A stretch of DNA of 64,000 nt from Filosporella fistucella (lineage: Eukaryota > Ascomycota > Leotiomycetes > Helotiales): positions 2,108,001 to 2,172,000 of the forward strand of contig JAQJZZ010000015.1 in NCBI GenBank assembly GCA_030077755.1. Reading direction: 5' to 3'. This document shows, piece by piece, positions 63,618 to 64,000 of this stretch (within the stretch, counting starts at the first letter, position 1; each line of letters opens with the position of its first letter). A program made the translations under genes and the position numbers. The notes under the pieces were generated by a model. It ran no database searches, was not told the DNA's origin, and worked only from the letters and a program-made list of their open reading frames with translations.

Positions 63618-64000
63618 TGTGTCTGATCTTTGTGTCAATCTTCGATGCCAATTTTGAAAGTAAACCGCCTTGTGCAAATCGCAAAGCATCTGGAAAGCGG
63701 AGGTATTGTTGATGAATTTGACTGGCTACAGCCCTGAAGGTTCCTCACTCGAAGATCTTGCAGTCCGCAAGAAGGTGAAATTAGAGGACTGAAATCTTCG
63801 TGCCAAAATAGGTCCGTCGTCGTGTTGGTTGACCCTGGCTCGGCAGGCTGCAGAGAAAACGTTTGACAGTCAGTTCCTATCTTCCATCGTCAACACCCCT
63901 CAGGCCAATGCTAAGCAACGACAAAGAGTCGATACCGATTGAAAGGGCGACTCTTGACATTGAAGAGGATGATGAGATAGACTGTCCTCCTGCAAAGACA
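63618..64000. other. right end, promoter of the secreted-protein gene
   Basis: About 0.38 kb upstream of the minus-strand secreted-protein gene. No gene seen; the window ends here. Confidence 0.4.

Overview
The window looks like nuclear DNA of a filamentous ascomycete (Pezizomycotina). The gene content fits Leotiomycetes, but that rank is a guess. Evidence: genes are broken by many short introns (about 45-135 bp) with GTATGT/GTAAGT-type donors and CTAAC-like branch sites. The families are typical of moulds: two HET-domain proteins, a Pth11/rhodopsin-like membrane protein, a Zn2Cys6 regulator, a P450, MFS carriers, an LtrA-type membrane protein and a Cys-rich secreted protein. All exon models were built by hand from splice sites and reading frame; no search was run.

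Layout. 1-5.2 kb: mostly non-coding, then a small basic protein (minus) and the replication gene psf2 (minus). 6.3-13.2 kb (plus): a Dal5-type MFS carrier, a membrane-anchored HET protein and a rhodopsin-like protein. 13.5-17.7 kb: a 0.27 kb inverted-repeat element, then an unusual gene made of repeated Cys/His modules and a long charged coil, then a half copy of the element core. 20.1-21.2 kb: an acetate/ammonium channel-family (GPR1/FUN34/YaaH) gene. 21.2-25.8 kb: gene-poor, with pyrimidine/purine-skewed and A+T-rich DNA. 25.8-27.3 kb: an alpha/beta hydrolase. 27.3-31.8 kb: a second gene-poor stretch. 31.8-40.1 kb: an MFS carrier (plus), then on the minus strand two PPxY proteins, a Zn2Cys6 regulator and a 7-TM protein with a repeated tail. 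43.0-48.8 kb (plus): P450, CorA-like channel, CDF metal exporter. 49.2-51.5 kb: a second HET protein (minus). 52.5-63.6 kb: epoxide hydrolase, F-box protein (minus), LtrA-like protein, NAD(P)-dependent reductase, a frameshifted EthD-like gene, and a small secreted protein (minus).

How they fit together. There is no operon-like order and no backbone synthase (PKS, NRPS or terpene cyclase), so the enzymes between 43 and 63 kb cannot be called a biosynthetic cluster. The most unusual item is the 15.4-17.3 kb gene. Five C-x4-C-x10-19-C-x2-H modules plus two divergent ones lie on phase-1 exons, and the introns split the last His codon of the module. This suggests growth by exon duplication. I do not recognise this architecture.
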